From: a bacterium
Lineage (GTDB): Bacteria > Bacteroidota > Bacteroidia > Cytophagales > Cyclobacteriaceae
NCBI GenBank assembly: GCA_024743255.1
Contig: JANSWY010000004.1
Coordinates: 62,001 to 126,000 of the forward strand
Reading direction: 5' to 3'
Length of the DNA stretch: 64,000 nt
In this document: in pieces, positions 53,115-63,700 of the stretch
How the letters are laid out: each line of letters starts with the position of its first letter
Position numbering within the stretch: position 1 is the stretch's first letter
Translations under genes and position numbers: made by a program
Notes under the pieces: model-generated
Seen by the model: only the letters and a program-made list of their open reading frames with translations
Told to the model about the DNA's origin: nothing
Databases searched by the model: none

Positions 53115-55727
53115 ATGGAAGAGAATAACATGGGTCAGAATGGCCAGGATGAAGACGATAAGATTCATGATGTGGTTCCGGTCTCCGGGATGTATGAAAA
53201 TTGGTTTTTAGATTATGCTTCTTATGTAATTCTTGAAAGGGCAGTACCAGCAATCGAAGATGGGTTTAAGCCTGTACAAAGAAGGATATTGCACGCTATG
53301 AAGGAAATGGATGATGGCCGATATAATAAGGTGGCCAACATCATCGGTAGCACAATGCAGTATCATCCTCATGGAGATGCTTCCATTTCGGATGCAGTAG
53401 TAAACCTTGGTCAAAAGGATCTGTTGATTGATACTCAGGGAAATTGGGGAGATGTAAGAACCGGAGATGGTGCGGCGGCTCCCAGATATATTGAAGCCCG
53501 ACTTTCAAAATTCGCTCTTGATGTAATCTATAATAGTCAAACTACAGATTGGCAACTTTCTTACGATGGAAGAAAGAACGAGCCAGTTACATTCCCTGTG
53601 AAATTCCCATTACTATTAGCTCAGGGAGTGGAAGGAATCGCAGTTGGACTTAGTACTAAAATGCTTCCTCACAACTTTATAGAGCTTATTGAGGCTTCTA
53701 TTAAGCATCTAAAAGGGAAGAAGTTTGAATTATATCCAGACTTCCTGACAGGAGGAAAAATTGATGTTAGTGATTACAATGACGGTCACCGAGGAGGAAA
53801 AGTAAGAGTAAGAGCCAAAATAGAAGAATTTGACAACAAGACTCTTGTTATAAAGGACATTCCTTACGGAACTACTACTACAGGTTTGATTGAATCCATT
53901 ATCAAGGCAAACGATAAAGGGAAAATCAAGATTAAGAAAGTAATTGACAATACAGCAAAGGATATTGAAGTATTGGTGTCTCTGGCAACAGGCCAATCAC
54001 CTGATATCACAATTGATGCGCTATATGCATTTACTGATTGTGAGGTGTCAATATCACCTAATGCGTGTGTGATTGTTGATGATAAGCCTGTCTTCACTTC
54101 AGTTTCTGAGATTCTTAAAATTAATACAGATCAAACTGTAGAGCTTCTTCGTCAAGAGTTAGAGATCAAGAAGAAGGAATTACAGGAGAAATTATTATTC
54201 TCGTCTCTTGAAAAGATATTCATTGAAAACAGAATCTACCGAGATATTGAAGAATGTGAGACGTGGGAGGCTGTTTTAGAAACAATTGATAAAGGATTAG
54301 AGCCGTACAAACCACAGTTCTACAGAGAGATTGTTCAGGATGATATTATCAGGCTAACTGAAATCAAGATTAAGAGAATCTCAAGATTTGACTCATTCAA
54401 AGCAGATGAGTTGATGAGAAAGCTTGAGGAGGATCTAAAAGAAACTGAATATCACCTTGCTAACATCATAGAATACTCTATTGCGTACTTCGAAAACTTA
54501 TTAAAGAAGTATGGAGCTGGCAAGGAGAGAAAAACAGAGATAGCAAACTTCGATACCATTAAAGCTACAGTTGTTGCTGCTAATAATGCCAAGCTGTATG
54601 TAAACAGAGCTGATGGATTCATCGGTTATGGATTGAAGAAAGATGAGTTTGTTTCAGACTGCTCAGATATAGATGATATAATCGTGTTTAGGAAAGATGG
54701 GAAATGTATGGTTTCCAGAATTTCTGAGAAGGTCTTTATGGGTAAAAATATCATCCATGTTGGGGTCTTCAAAAAGAACGATGAACGGATGGTTTACAAT
54801 TTGATTTACCTGGATGGTAAGTCGGGGAGAACCATGGCGAAGCGTTTCAATGTGCTGGCAGTTACAAGAGACAAAGAGTACGATCTCACCAAGGGAGATA
54901 CGAAATCAAAGGTGCTACATTTCTCAGCTAATGCAAATGGTGAAGCAGAAGTAGTAACCGTTTATATCACCGCCTCATCAAGTGCAAGAAAGAAAATTTT
55001 CGATTTTGATTTCTCTACTCTTGAGATAAAAGGAAGAAGTGCCGGTGGAAATATTGTTACTAAATATCCGGTAAGGAAGGTTGCATTTAAATCAGCCGGT
55101 GTATCCACATTGGGTGGTTCTGATATCTGGTATGATGAGAATGTAGGAAGGTTGAATAGAGATGAAAGAGGGGAGTACCTCGGTAATTTTAAAGCTGAAG
55201 ATAAGATCATAGTATTCTTCAAAGATGGTAATTACGAATTGACTTCTTTCGAACTTACGAATCATTACGATTACAATTCCATCCTAAGTATACAGAAGTT
55301 TGAACCTGAAGGTGTTTATTCGGCTGTTCACTACGAAGGGGATTCTAAAGTAAATTATATCAAGAGATTCAAAATTGAGACTACTACAGCGGATAAGAAA
55401 TTCAAGTTTATTAGTGAGTCTAAAGGAAGTAAATTGATCTTTATCACAGTCGCTGAAGACCCGGAAGTGGAGGTGACCTATAAAGAGAAGAACAAGAAAC
55501 TCAAGGAGACTTACAAATTTAAGGAATTGATTGATGTTAAGGGATGGAGAGCAATGGGTAATAAGTTCCCGGTTCAGAATGTCCAGAGTGCAGAGATCAT
55601 AGCAAAGGAGGAACCAAAAGTAGAAGAGCAAAACGATATCGAAGCTTTGAAGCAGGCTGTGAAGGATGAAGTAGATCAGGAGGATAAGGAGCAGCTTGGA
55701 CTATTCGGCGGTGGAGATGGAGAATGA
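53115..55727 (+). CDS. parC: DNA topoisomerase IV subunit A
   Basis: ParC is the DNA-cleaving subunit of topoisomerase IV. The protein has 870 residues. The N-terminal breakage-reunion domain begins MYENWFLDYASYVILERAVP and GFKPVQRRILHAM, with catalytic Tyr125 in APRYIEARL. A coiled-coil section and then the beta-pinwheel C-terminal domain follow (KDGKCMVSRISEKVFMGKNI and VFKKNDERMVYNL). The tail is acidic (EQLGLFGGGDGE). The pinwheel is somewhat divergent. The trmH gene overlaps its last 11 bases. Confidence 0.94.
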   Translation: MEENNMGQNGQDEDDKIHDVVPVSGMYENWFLDYASYVILERAVPAIEDGFKPVQRRILHAMKEMDDGRYNKVANIIGSTMQYHPHGDASISDAVVNLGQKDLLIDTQGNWGDVRTGDGAAAPRYIEARLSKFALDVIYNSQTTDWQLSYDGRKNEPVTFPVKFPLLLAQGVEGIAVGLSTKMLPHNFIELIEASIKHLKGKKFELYPDFLTGGKIDVSDYNDGHRGGKVRVRAKIEEFDNKTLVIKDIPYGTTTTGLIESIIKANDKGKIKIKKVIDNTAKDIEVLVSLATGQSPDITIDALYAFTDCEVSISPNACVIVDDKPVFTSVSEILKINTDQTVELLRQELEIKKKELQEKLLFSSLEKIFIENRIYRDIEECETWEAVLETIDKGLEPYKPQFYREIVQDDIIRLTEIKIKRISRFDSFKADELMRKLEEDLKETEYHLANIIEYSIAYFENLLKKYGAGKERKTEIANFDTIKATVVAANNAKLYVNRADGFIGYGLKKDEFVSDCSDIDDIIVFRKDGKCMVSRISEKVFMGKNIIHVGVFKKNDERMVYNLIYLDGKSGRTMAKRFNVLAVTRDKEYDLTKGDTKSKVLHFSANANGEAEVVTVYITASSSARKKIFDFDFSTLEIKGRSAGGNIVTKYPVRKVAFKSAGVSTLGGSDIWYDENVGRLNRDERGEYLGNFKAEDKIIVFFKDGNYELTSFELTNHYDYNSILSIQKFEPEGVYSAVHYEGDSKVNYIKRFKIETTTADKKFKFISESKGSKLIFITVAEDPEVEVTYKEKNKKLKETYKFKELIDVKGWRAMGNKFPVQNVQSAEIIAKEEPKVEEQNDIEALKQAVKDEVDQEDKEQLGLFGGGDGE

Positions 55728-56418
55728 TTATAGCCCGGAGCAAAAAGAAAGAATCGTCAACCTCCTTCTTGGTTACATAACAGACCACAAGAAAAAGAGG
55801 ATAGAGGAGGTACTTGGTCAAAGGACCAGAAAGGTTACACTTGTTCTGGAGGACATATTTAAGCCTCATAATGCAAGTGCTGTCATTCGTACCGCTGAAT
55901 GTATGGGTATTCAGGACATTCACATCGTCCAGAATACAAATCCATATACAGTAAATCCATATGTTCTTAGAGGAGCTTTAAAATGGCTTACAGTCCATAA
56001 CTATGGAGATGGAGAGGGTATGTATACTCCGGAGTGCTTTAAAAACCTCAGAGATAATGGTTATAAAATATTGGCAACTTCCGTAAGCGAAGACGCTAAG
56101 CCAATTGATCAAATAAAATTATCAGAAAAGTCTGCAATTGTATTTGGTACGGAACACTCAGGCATAAGTGATTACGTTAAAGAAGAAGCGGATGAGCTTA
56201 TCACTATTCCTATGGTAGGTTTTACAGATAGTTTTAATATTTCGGTAAGTGCCGGAATTATTTTGAATCAATTACTATTAAAGTTAAAGGAATCTCATTT
56301 AGATTGGGGATTATCAGCCGTGGAGAAAGGGGATTTGCGATTTGACTGGTATAGAAGTATACCACCTCATGCGGAGGAAATCATTAAAGACTTTTTAAAG
56401 AAGGAAAACACACCTTGA
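55717..56418 (+). CDS. trmH: TrmH-type SpoU tRNA 2'-O-methyltransferase
   Basis: SpoU-class enzymes transfer a methyl group from SAM to ribose 2'-O in RNA; TrmH modifies G18 of tRNA. The ATG at 55717 gives 233 residues, overlapping parC by 11 bases. Motif 1 is NASAVIRTAECMGIQDIHIV, motif 2 FGTEHSGISDYV and motif 3 IPMVGFTDSFNISVSAGIIL, which form the SAM knot. Length agrees with TrmH (about 230). Substrate specificity is inferred from family only. The next gene starts one base into its stop. Confidence 0.88.
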   Translation: MENDYSPEQKERIVNLLLGYITDHKKKRIEEVLGQRTRKVTLVLEDIFKPHNASAVIRTAECMGIQDIHIVQNTNPYTVNPYVLRGALKWLTVHNYGDGEGMYTPECFKNLRDNGYKILATSVSEDAKPIDQIKLSEKSAIVFGTEHSGISDYVKEEADELITIPMVGFTDSFNISVSAGIILNQLLLKLKESHLDWGLSAVEKGDLRFDWYRSIPPHAEEIIKDFLKKENTP

Positions 56419-57059
56419 TGACCCGGATATATCGGTTATTAAAGTATTTGTTAGCGGCTATTGTGGTAACTGCTGTTGGATTCAATTTCTGGATTACTTC
56501 CAGTACCAGTGGACAGGTGTTTGATAATATTAATGAAGTACCCGAAAAGGACGTTGCATTAATATTGGGCACCAGTAAAAGAATGGTTGGGGGAGCAGAT
56601 AATCAGTTCTTTTACAAACGAATTGAAGCTGCCGCTGACTTATATCACAACGGGAAAGTAAAGCACATTTTGGTAAGTGGTGATAACAGAACCATATACT
56701 ACAACGAGCCAAAGGATATGCATAAGGCCCTATTAGATCTAAATGTTCCTGATAGTGCCATTACACAAGATTTTGCAGGTTTAAGAACATTCGATTCTGT
56801 TGTTAGATGCAACGAGATTTTTGGACAAAAGAAAGTTGCAATCATTACTCAGGAATTTCACACATATAGAGCGCTGTTTATAGCTAATCACAATGATATG
56901 GAAGCCATCGCTTTTGCAGCAGATTTCCCAGAACATGAAGGTGCGACTAAAACTGTAATGAGGGAATATTTAGCCAGAGTGAAGGCTGTATTAGATATCT
57001 ATATCTTTAAAACAGAACCAACACATTTAGGTGAAAAGGAAGAAATTAACCTAAATTAG
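56418..57059 (+). CDS. SanA/YdcF (ElyC) family membrane protein
   Basis: The ATG at 56418 overlaps the trmH stop (TGATG) and gives 213 residues. It has one N-terminal TM (LLKYLLAAIVVTAVGFNFWIT), then a DUF218 domain: DVALILGTSKRMVGGADNQFFYKRIEAA, VKHILVSGDNRTIYYNEPKDM, GLRTFDSVVRCNEIFG, and ITQEFHTYRALFIA. SanA proteins affect envelope barrier function (vancomycin exclusion in Escherichia coli). It ends the parE-to-sanA same-strand run. The ddl gene converges five bases later. Confidence 0.88.
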   Translation: MTRIYRLLKYLLAAIVVTAVGFNFWITSSTSGQVFDNINEVPEKDVALILGTSKRMVGGADNQFFYKRIEAAADLYHNGKVKHILVSGDNRTIYYNEPKDMHKALLDLNVPDSAITQDFAGLRTFDSVVRCNEIFGQKKVAIITQEFHTYRALFIANHNDMEAIAFAADFPEHEGATKTVMREYLARVKAVLDIYIFKTEPTHLGEKEEINLN

Positions 57060-57063
57060 AATA

Positions 57064-58125
57064 CTACCTATAATCTACAGATAGACTATCATCTCTCTTT
57101 TTTCTTTCTAATGCCAATGAAATTAAAGCATCCAATAATTCATTGTAGGGCATACCAGAATCTTGCCATAAAGATGGATACATACTAATATTAGTGAATC
57201 CTGGGAATGTATTAATCTCATTGAACACAATCGTACCATCTGATTTGTAAAAGAAATCCACTCTTGAAAGTCCTTCGCAGCATAATGAAGTGAAAACCTT
57301 TATCGCAACCTCTTTTACTGATTGCATTTGATCATCATTGAGATTAGCTGGAATCAATAAATCTGCACCATCACCATCAATGTATTTAGCATCATAAGAG
57401 TAAAAGTCTTTTGTTGGGACAATTTCTCCAATTGTTGATGCCTTTGGATCCTCATTACCAAGTACAGCACACTCAATCTCCTGACCAATTACTGCTTCTT
57501 CAATGATAATCTTCTTGTCATATCGAAATGCATCTTCGATAGCGGTTTTAAACTCACCTTCAGATTCCACTTTATGAACTCCAACTGATGACCCAGCGTT
57601 GGAAGGTTTTACAAATACTGGTGAACCAAGCTTATCTGTAACTTCCTTGTAAGTGAACTGATCTTTTCTGTTGCTATATAAAGTAACAAAATCTGCAATG
57701 TCAATTCCTGCTTCACGAACAATTCGTTTGCACAATTCTTTATCCATCCCAACAGCTGACCCCAAAACATCACAGCCTACAAATGCAATGTCCTGATCTC
57801 TCAATACTCCTTGGACAATACCATCTTCTCCATAAGTACCGTGAATTACAGGGAAAGCAGCTTCCTGGTCTTTAAGTGCTTCTGTTGGATCAGTCTTTGT
57901 AAAAAGGGATGAGTCTCCTTTAAGAAATGTTTTTTCGAGAGATTCGATATCTACATTTTCTGAGATATCTACAGTATACCAGGTTGATTGTCTGTCGATA
58001 TAGATTAAAGAAATCTCGTATTTTGATTTATCCAGGTTATTCAAAATGCTGCTAGTAGAACGAAGCGCAATCGTATGTTCTGCGGACTTTCCTCCAGCAA
58101 GAACCGCTAATTTTAATTTACTCAT
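57064..58125 (-). CDS. ddl: D-alanine--D-alanine ligase
   Basis: Ddl joins two D-alanines for peptidoglycan synthesis in the cytoplasm. The protein has 353 residues. ATP-grasp features are present: VLAGGKSAEHTIALRS at the N-terminus, VIHGTYGEDGIVQGVL, PVFVKPSNAGSSVGVHKV, EEAVIGQEIECAVLGN, and RVDFFYKSDGTIVFNEINTFPGFTNISMYPSLW (metal-binding Glu/Asn). The length is normal. It sits next to the converging sanA gene, both acting in the envelope, though that is probably accidental. Confidence 0.95.
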   Translation of the reverse strand: MSKLKLAVLAGGKSAEHTIALRSTSSILNNLDKSKYEISLIYIDRQSTWYTVDISENVDIESLEKTFLKGDSSLFTKTDPTEALKDQEAAFPVIHGTYGEDGIVQGVLRDQDIAFVGCDVLGSAVGMDKELCKRIVREAGIDIADFVTLYSNRKDQFTYKEVTDKLGSPVFVKPSNAGSSVGVHKVESEGEFKTAIEDAFRYDKKIIIEEAVIGQEIECAVLGNEDPKASTIGEIVPTKDFYSYDAKYIDGDGADLLIPANLNDDQMQSVKEVAIKVFTSLCCEGLSRVDFFYKSDGTIVFNEINTFPGFTNISMYPSLWQDSGMPYNELLDALISLALERKKRDDSLSVDYR

Positions 58126-58149
58126 GGTTTAAGAATGATGAAAGTATTC

Positions 58150-58488
58150 TTAAAGATCTGCTTGTAATTCTTCTATTGCCTGGTTGCAGTTGGCTATAAT
58201 CTCATCTACTAAAGGAATCGTTTCAGGAATGTTTTCGCCGTTTTTTAAATTGGTCTCCGCCTGAATGATTTTTTCCTTCAAAGGTGTCAGCCCCACCATT
58301 TCAAGAGATGGCTTCATCTTGTGAATTAGCTTACCCATTTCTTCCCAGTTTTCTTCCTTCTTCCCATTCTCTAACCCTTCAATAATCTCCTTATTGTTTT
58401 CAATAAAAGAGGTAACTACCTGAGTGATGAATTCCTTATCTCCATCACTCACCATTTCAAGGTAAGATAAATCAGTGATTCTGCTCAT
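58150..58488 (-). CDS. Stand-alone Hpt phosphotransfer protein
   Basis: The protein has 112 residues of helical type. The Hpt site is KLIHKMKPSLEMVGL with H56, fitting the HxxKxxxxxxG pattern (here HKMKPSLEMVG). The N-terminus DLSYLEMVSDGDKEFITQVVTSFIENN is the usual first helix pair. Hpt proteins relay phosphate between a hybrid kinase and a response regulator. Neither partner is adjacent; the gene follows ddl on the same strand, 24 bp upstream of it. Which kinase it serves is unknown. Confidence 0.87.
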   Translation of the reverse strand: MSRITDLSYLEMVSDGDKEFITQVVTSFIENNKEIIEGLENGKKEENWEEMGKLIHKMKPSLEMVGLTPLKEKIIQAETNLKNGENIPETIPLVDEIIANCNQAIEELQADL

Positions 58489-58571
58489 GTTGTGACTTTT
58501 TGTTTAATTTGAGCCGCGTATAATATCCATATGTTCTAAATACTGCTGGTCCCAATTTGATTTAAAAATAG

Positions 58572-59582
58572 ATGATAAAATTGATCTTTAAAATAATTAT
58601 TGCTTGTATTCTCCTTTTTTTCCTTGGGATAGTAATACTCTATTTCTATGGCTCTTCAACAAAATATGATAGCACTGAGTATCAAAAAGTGAACAACTAT
58701 AAAATTGATTCCAACCACAACCCTGATACAGTTACAATTATGACTTACAACATGGGCTATGCTTCGGGGATGACTAACAATAGAGCAGTGGTAACCGATG
58801 AGGATTTGTTCGCAAACAACATGCAGTCGGCCATAAATTTGATAAATAAATTAGATATAGATATCCTGGCGTTACAAGAGGTGGATTTTAATTCAGACAG
58901 GTCTTACAATGTAGATCAAGCAGAAAGTTTGTCGCTGGCATGTGATTTTTCGACTAGTGCCCAAGCTACCAATTGGGACAAAGCATATGTGCCTTTTCCT
59001 TACTGGCCTCCGAGCACTCAATTTGGTCAGATTCACAGCGGGCAAGCAATATTAAGTAAATTTCCGATCGACTTTCATGAGAGGGTAGTACTGAAGAGAC
59101 CTGAAAACCAGCCTTTCTACTATTCAGCTTTTTACATTGATAGATTGCTGGAAGTCGTGAAATTAAAAATTGACTCTACTGATGTAATTATCATGAATGT
59201 GCACCTTGAAGCATACGATCAGAAAACCAGACAGGGTCAAGCCAAAAAAGTACTGGAACATTACAATTTTTTCGCAGATTCTTACCCTGTGTTATTGGTA
59301 GGCGATTTTAATGCAATTCCAAATGGAGATACAGATACAACAATAGAAACTATACTTTCTGGTCAAGATATTATGATGGCTACCAGCATGACCGATTATG
59401 GGGAAGATCCTAAAAGCTATTACACATACAGTTCTGCAAACCCGGAAGCCAAGATAGATTATATATTTTACAACAGATCGAAAATCATGCCTGTGGAGAC
59501 GAGGGTGGTACGTGAAGCATTAGATATATCAGATCATCTTCCTGTTCTAGCAAAATTCGTAATAATCAAGGATGATAATTGA
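58572..59582 (+). CDS. Endonuclease/exonuclease/phosphatase family protein
   Basis: The protein has 336 residues. One N-terminal TM helix (LIFKIIIACILLFFLGIVILYFYG) anchors it. The EEP fold has TIMTYNMGYASGM, LALQEVDFNS (metal Glu), HSGQAILSKFP, IIMNVHLEAYD, LLVGDFNAIP and the last metal/His SDHLPVLAKF. Such membrane-anchored EEP proteins hydrolyse phosphodiesters, perhaps extracellular DNA or lipid; the substrate is unknown. It is divergent from the Hpt gene with an 83-bp spacer. Confidence 0.9.
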   Translation: MIKLIFKIIIACILLFFLGIVILYFYGSSTKYDSTEYQKVNNYKIDSNHNPDTVTIMTYNMGYASGMTNNRAVVTDEDLFANNMQSAINLINKLDIDILALQEVDFNSDRSYNVDQAESLSLACDFSTSAQATNWDKAYVPFPYWPPSTQFGQIHSGQAILSKFPIDFHERVVLKRPENQPFYYSAFYIDRLLEVVKLKIDSTDVIIMNVHLEAYDQKTRQGQAKKVLEHYNFFADSYPVLLVGDFNAIPNGDTDTTIETILSGQDIMMATSMTDYGEDPKSYYTYSSANPEAKIDYIFYNRSKIMPVETRVVREALDISDHLPVLAKFVIIKDDN

Positions 59583-59651
59583 ATTAGAAATTCAGAATTT
59601 TTTACTAATTTCACGGCTAAAGTTTTGAAGTCCGAGTAGAAAAACACAACT

Positions 59652-60119
59652 ATGATAAAAGAGTTTGAAAAGCTTAGGGAAGAAGAAATCGAAATTATGC
59701 TGAAGGCGCCAGTTTTGGTTTCTGTTCTTATTGCCGGTGCTGATGGTACAATTGATAAGGCGGAAGTTAAAGAAGCCGTTGCAATTGCCAGAGGAAAGCA
59801 AAGTAGAGCCCGTGAGCAACTGGTAGACTACTATAAATTAGTAGGGGAAACGTTTGAAGCTAAATTCAACGAAATGATTACAAACTTCCCTCAAAAACCT
59901 GAAGAAAGAAATCCTATGATCATTGCGGAGCTTAAGAGGCTTAATAGGATTCTACCTAAAGTTGAAAAGAATTTTGCTGTGAAATTTTATGCAAGTTTAA
60001 AAGATCTTGCAAAGAAAATAGCTGAAGCTTCTGGAGGTGTATTGGGATACCTTTCAGTAAGTTACGAGGAAGCTAAATTGATGGAACTAAACATGATCAA
60101 TGATCCATCAAAATTCTAA
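59652..60119 (+). CDS. TerB-like helical protein
   Basis: The protein has 155 residues. It is all-helical by composition: MIKEFEKLREEEIEIML, then the acidic loop IAGADGTIDKAEVKEAVAIA that resembles the TerB metal-binding site (ADG-ID--E). Later DLAKKIAEASGGVLGYLSVSYEEAKLMEL is typical of tellurite-resistance-like domains. TerB-type proteins bind divalent metals at the membrane face. No partner of the ter system is adjacent. It is 5 bp ahead of the rhomboid gene. Confidence 0.65.
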   Translation: MIKEFEKLREEEIEIMLKAPVLVSVLIAGADGTIDKAEVKEAVAIARGKQSRAREQLVDYYKLVGETFEAKFNEMITNFPQKPEERNPMIIAELKRLNRILPKVEKNFAVKFYASLKDLAKKIAEASGGVLGYLSVSYEEAKLMELNMINDPSKF

Positions 60120-60124
60120 GGAAT

Positions 60125-60682
60125 TTGAGCTTTCTTAACAAAAGCATTGTCCCCCCATTACGGCTCACTTTTATTATGTGGGCCGTTTTTGCTTTAGAGT
60201 ATTCCTACAACTGGGATTTAGGTTTTTTAGGAGTAGAACCACTCACCTTTACCGGATTAGTTGGAATTTTTACAATGCCAATGATCCATGGCAACTTATC
60301 CCACATCGCATCTAATACCTTACCTCTCATTTTCCTTGGAAGTACCTTGTACTTGTTCTACGATCGAATTGCAAACAAAGTATTTATGCAGTGCTACTTC
60401 ATTCCAAGTCTATTGGTTTGGTTCATTGGACGACCATTTTATCATATCGGAGCAAGTGGGTTAATATATGGGCTTGCCGCATTTCTCGTTTCATTTGGCA
60501 TCTTTAGAAAAGACCGAAAATCAATCATTATTTCTGTAGTTATTCTTCTTTTTTATGGTGGATTAATCTATGGAGTACTTCCCTTTAATCGTTATGTAAG
60601 TTGGGAAGCTCATTTGATGGGTGCAATAACTGGAGTCGCTGTTGCTTTTGGTTTTGCAAAGAGTAAGAAGATACGCACATAA
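60125..60682 (+). CDS. Rhomboid family intramembrane serine protease
   Basis: The protein has 185 residues with a TTG start at 60125 and six TM helices. The active Ser is in FYHIGASGLIYG (S111), and the active His in SWEAHLMGAITG (H163). The conserved HGNLSHIASN motif (about 55-64) is present, which replaces the usual HxxxHxxxN. It cleaves membrane proteins within the bilayer; targets are unknown. It follows the TerB-like gene and probably shares its transcript. Confidence 0.9.
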   Translation: MSFLNKSIVPPLRLTFIMWAVFALEYSYNWDLGFLGVEPLTFTGLVGIFTMPMIHGNLSHIASNTLPLIFLGSTLYLFYDRIANKVFMQCYFIPSLLVWFIGRPFYHIGASGLIYGLAAFLVSFGIFRKDRKSIIISVVILLFYGGLIYGVLPFNRYVSWEAHLMGAITGVAVAFGFAKSKKIRT

Positions 60683-60712
60683 AAAAAGCTATCCCTTTCC
60701 AAGAGATAGCTT
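60680..60712 (-). terminator. Terminator of the T9SS surface-protein gene
   Basis: On the minus strand AAGCTATC and GATAGCTT (plus-strand arms 60686-60693 and 60705-60712) form an eight-base-pair stem, followed by a U run from the seven As at 60681-60687. It ends 24 bases after the stop of the minus-strand gene, and its plus-strand side has fewer Ts. Confidence 0.82.
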
Positions 60713-60735
60713 CATGAATTTCATTTTATTACTGA

Positions 60736-63700
60736 TTAGTTCTTCTCAACCCTGATGATGTAACTTGATTCTCCTTTCGAGTATTTTAAAATGTACATAC
60801 CAGTTTGCAATGAGGATAGATCGATCTCTACGTAATCTTTAGCAATTTGATCAGTCATTACTTTTTTACCTAATACATCAAACATGGATATTGTGTATGT
60901 AGCGTTATCTGAGAAGTGAACATTTAAATTGTTTTGAACCGGATTAGGGTAGGCAGTAGCAAACCCCTCTGTAACATCGTTTGGAGCAGTGTTAACAAAC
61001 TCATGGTCAAAAGAGCTTGCGATTTCAACATCCCCTCTAGCATTGGCAATTGATGTTCTTCCTTCACCTGTGATGGCAGAAATTACATCTCCAGGACAAA
61101 TAATAATTCCATCTACATCATATCCATCTGCACTACCATTATGTTTTGATGCATCAGTGATATCCACAAGTTTCAAGTATTGTATAAATTCCAGACCTTG
61201 ATCAATTGCAGGTGCGATATCAATGAAAGAAGACCTACATTCTCCATCCGGAGCACCAATTAATACCCATTCTGCGTCATTTAAAGATTGCTTACCATAT
61301 ACAAGGACTTTCTCTGGGTAGTTTTTGTCTTTGTCAGGGCCACAATTCTGATTATATCTTCCATAAGAAGTTTCAACAATGATCAAATCCGCATATGATT
61401 TCTCACCATAATTAATAGAATTTGGATTGTCTACATAAACACCATTTTTATTGTGGTTATAAACAGGGCTTTCCAACTCTAAAATGAGTTGACCTCCAAA
61501 TCCGAGTGAAACAAAGTTGATATTGTCGCTTTCTTGAGGAGCACCAAGAGCATTTTCAGCATTCATTCTTTCCGCAACTGGAGTTCCTGTGCCGTTTGCT
61601 TTTGTACCTGGATGATAATCTATCACAGATGCAGCGTAACCAGCACAAGCATCAAGCAGATTCATACATCCTGTAGTCATATCTCCCCAACCTGACTTGG
61701 TTACATCACCAACCATTGTGAGAGGTGTCTTATTGCCATCCATATCAACTACGGTCATCACAGTATGATCTTTTGCTGAGTAGATTAAGTTTCCAGAACC
61801 ACTATCAAGAATTGCTAAACCAGTGACTTTTGAACTTCCTGTGTTTCCAATTTCTACGGCAATCAAATGGTCAGCTACTCCTGAAACTGAATAAAGCTTG
61901 TTGCCTCTGTGTGTAGCTAAGTAGAATGAACCGTCCTGATCAAATGCAATGTCTGCACCTGCTGTGTTTACATAGTCAGTAGTTTCATCAATTTTGATTT
62001 TACCATAACTCGTGTAAGAGCCCGCATATGGATCATCAAACACAAGTACTTCGTTGCTTCTGTTTTCAGTGATATATAGTTGGCCATAAGGACTGAAAGC
62101 AGCTTGAGTAATACTTCCAACATTCAATGATCCAATTTCAGTGAATACTCCGGTTGCCAGATCAAAATACCCGTATTTATTTCCATTACTGCTCTGGAAG
62201 ACAAATAGATGCTCACCTGTTACATCAAGAGCCATGTGGGCTCCTCCATATGGAGAAGTTAATTGTTCAGTCAATACAATAGTACCCTGGCCTAAATCTG
62301 GTACAGCACTGTAAATTTTGTCTGTTCTGTTGTCAATATAGAAAACGTCACATGTTTCAAGGTCATCATCAGAACATTGTGCGTGTGAATCTACATTGAT
62401 GTCTCCTTGTTTTTCGTTTTGTCCGTTATAGGAATAGAAGAACCAGGCGCTCGCTCCCAGAGAAATATTTTTCCCATTTGCTCCCTCACCAATTTGAAGG
62501 CCGTATTTTCCATCTGCAGGCATAGCTCTCATATTGATGTAGCCATTTCCATCCAGCTGATTCATGAAAGCAGATTCATCTAATGTATAGAATATCCAAA
62601 GATTTGGATCTATACCTCCGTCGTTAGGATCGTAGGCACTTGCTTTTAGTTCCTTCTTAGGGCCAGTATTATCAGTCTTTCTATTGAAAGGCATAAAAAC
62701 TTCCCATAATGACCCTGAAAGTTCTCCTGTCGTCATGGTAGCAACTCCATACACATATGCAGACGAGCCATCAGTAGAATATGTCAGGTAAGAACCTGCA
62801 TCGAAAGTTAATTTTGCATTGCTGCCACCATCAAACCCGCTTAACCATAAGCTGTGATTACTATTTCCACCGTGGTAACTATCAGATTCGGCATTTGTCA
62901 GTGTAAATGTTCTTTGCCCTAATGAGCAAGCTCCAGGTGTCACATCTATTTCGCATGGTCCTGCAAAATACTCGTGACTTAATGCTTGCTCACTTCCATA
63001 TGTAAAGGAGAGAGTATTGATACTTCTGGAAGTGTAGATAAAAGTATAGTTTCCAGATTTGGCATTACCATCCTCATCTTTTCCATTTCCTGCTTTAGGT
63101 AGACCTCTCGTGTTTCCGTTGTGATCAAACGTCACAAACACTCTATAGTCATTTAAGTTTTCAATTCTGTACTTGTTTCTGTTTCTTCTGTCAGAACAAA
63201 CTGATGTAACTGCTATTGTACCTTCTTCAACCTCACAAACACCTCCTGTGTCTTGAGCAGTTAGTGATTGATTGTCGCCATATCTGGTAACAATCGATTC
63301 ATTCTCGCCTAAAGCATCAGATCTGAAGAATTTATATTCAAAAACGCCATCACCAGGATTTGCCTCTTTGCCTTTTCCTGCTTTTGGCAGCCACAAATTC
63401 TTAGTGAATAATACGTTGTTTTCAGAATCAATTATTTCATATGTAACATAAACCCCATGATTGTTAGGGTTTCGCATTCTCCATCTGCTTTTGTTGGGGT
63501 TTGTAGAGCAAACTGATGCAAGCTCAATGCCAGGAGCGAAGCAAATTTCATTCGAAGGTTTTGCTTCCTCAAATTGGTTATCTCCAAAGTAAACCCTTAG
63601 TTCTTCGTCTTCAGCCAGTTTAGGGAAAGACTTAAATCTATATTCCAATTCTGGTAACTCATCTCCTCCAGGTTTGCCTTTTCCGGCTTTCGGTAACCAA

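Noticed and set aside
63648-63650. TTG as the start of the T9SS protein
   Set aside because: The frame continues with the same repeat modules to the edge of the window.
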